From positions 37,240 through 101,239 of the forward strand of contig JAAXHH010000013.1 in the NCBI GenBank assembly GCA_012270975.1: a stretch of 64,000 nucleotides of DNA, given 5' to 3'. This document shows, one piece after another, positions 63,769 through 64,000 of this stretch. Below the pieces are notes generated by a model, which saw only the letters and a program-made list of their open reading frames with translations, searched no databases and was not told where the DNA came from. Each line of letters begins with the position of its first letter. Position 1 is the first letter of the stretch. This DNA comes from Candidatus Latescibacterota bacterium (GTDB lineage: Bacteria > JAAXHH01). Made by a program: the position numbers and the translations under genes.

Positions 63769-64000
63769 GGGGGGTCATCTATCGTAGTTATTCAGTGTTA
63801 AAACTAACTGCTGGATTCTATATGGCACTATATTACCTATCGATTGTGGACAGGCATGTTGACTAGTCTAATGAGTTTAGGTTCAGTTCGAAGTTAAAAC
63901 AAAGCACCTGATGGAGCAACATTGAGAACGGGATCAACATGAATCCTGAAAATCAAGAGAATGGCCCCATGTCAAACTGGAGTTGACCCGGTTTAATGGA

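Noticed and set aside
63780-64000. Possible insertion-sequence end or start of a mobile element
   Set aside because: Only a 230-bp AT-rich noncoding tail is visible; no transposase or convincing terminal inverted repeat.

Overview
GC-rich bacterial chromosomal window with about 55 supportable genes and two tRNAs. I found no rRNA, CRISPR array, integrase or transposase. Content from left to right: membrane pyrophosphatase (runs off the left edge); a TonB/ExbD/ExbD/ExbB/TPR/PstS-like cluster; methylmalonyl-CoA epimerase and a split mutase; a secreted PIG-L deacetylase; tRNA-Glu(CUC) and tRNA-Gln(CUG); dGTPase; sulfatase; PhyH dioxygenases; a Pot-type ABC transporter next to a Rieske oxygenase; an M16 peptidase; several Gfo/Idh oxidoreductases; an ArsR/ArsI-like pair; bacilliredoxin and, 15 kb away, a YpdA-like reductase; QueF; Ino1; LysR; a CcmH-like protein; an MFS-HEAT fusion followed by tandem D-threonine-aldolase-like genes; an ABC-F gene with a structured leader; purE/purK; and a DUF3883-like protein. 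The gene mix (PhyH, sulfatases, Gfo/Idh, sugar epimerases) resembles marine Latescibacterota/Poribacteria-like genomes, but this is inference only. The items most worth a second look are: (1) a single ORF joining a histidine phosphatase to a TAG-type 3-methyladenine DNA glycosylase; (2) an MFS transporter with a C-terminal HEAT-repeat domain; (3) the PstS-like/TPR/ExbBD/TonB cluster; (4) bacillithiol-type redox genes; (5) three unrelated small membrane proteins built from in-frame 21-bp or 33-bp coiled-coil repeats, alongside many intergenic and linker micro-repeats; (6) a hairpin plus terminator leader before the ABC-F gene. No unambiguously new multi-gene system could be established from the sequence alone.
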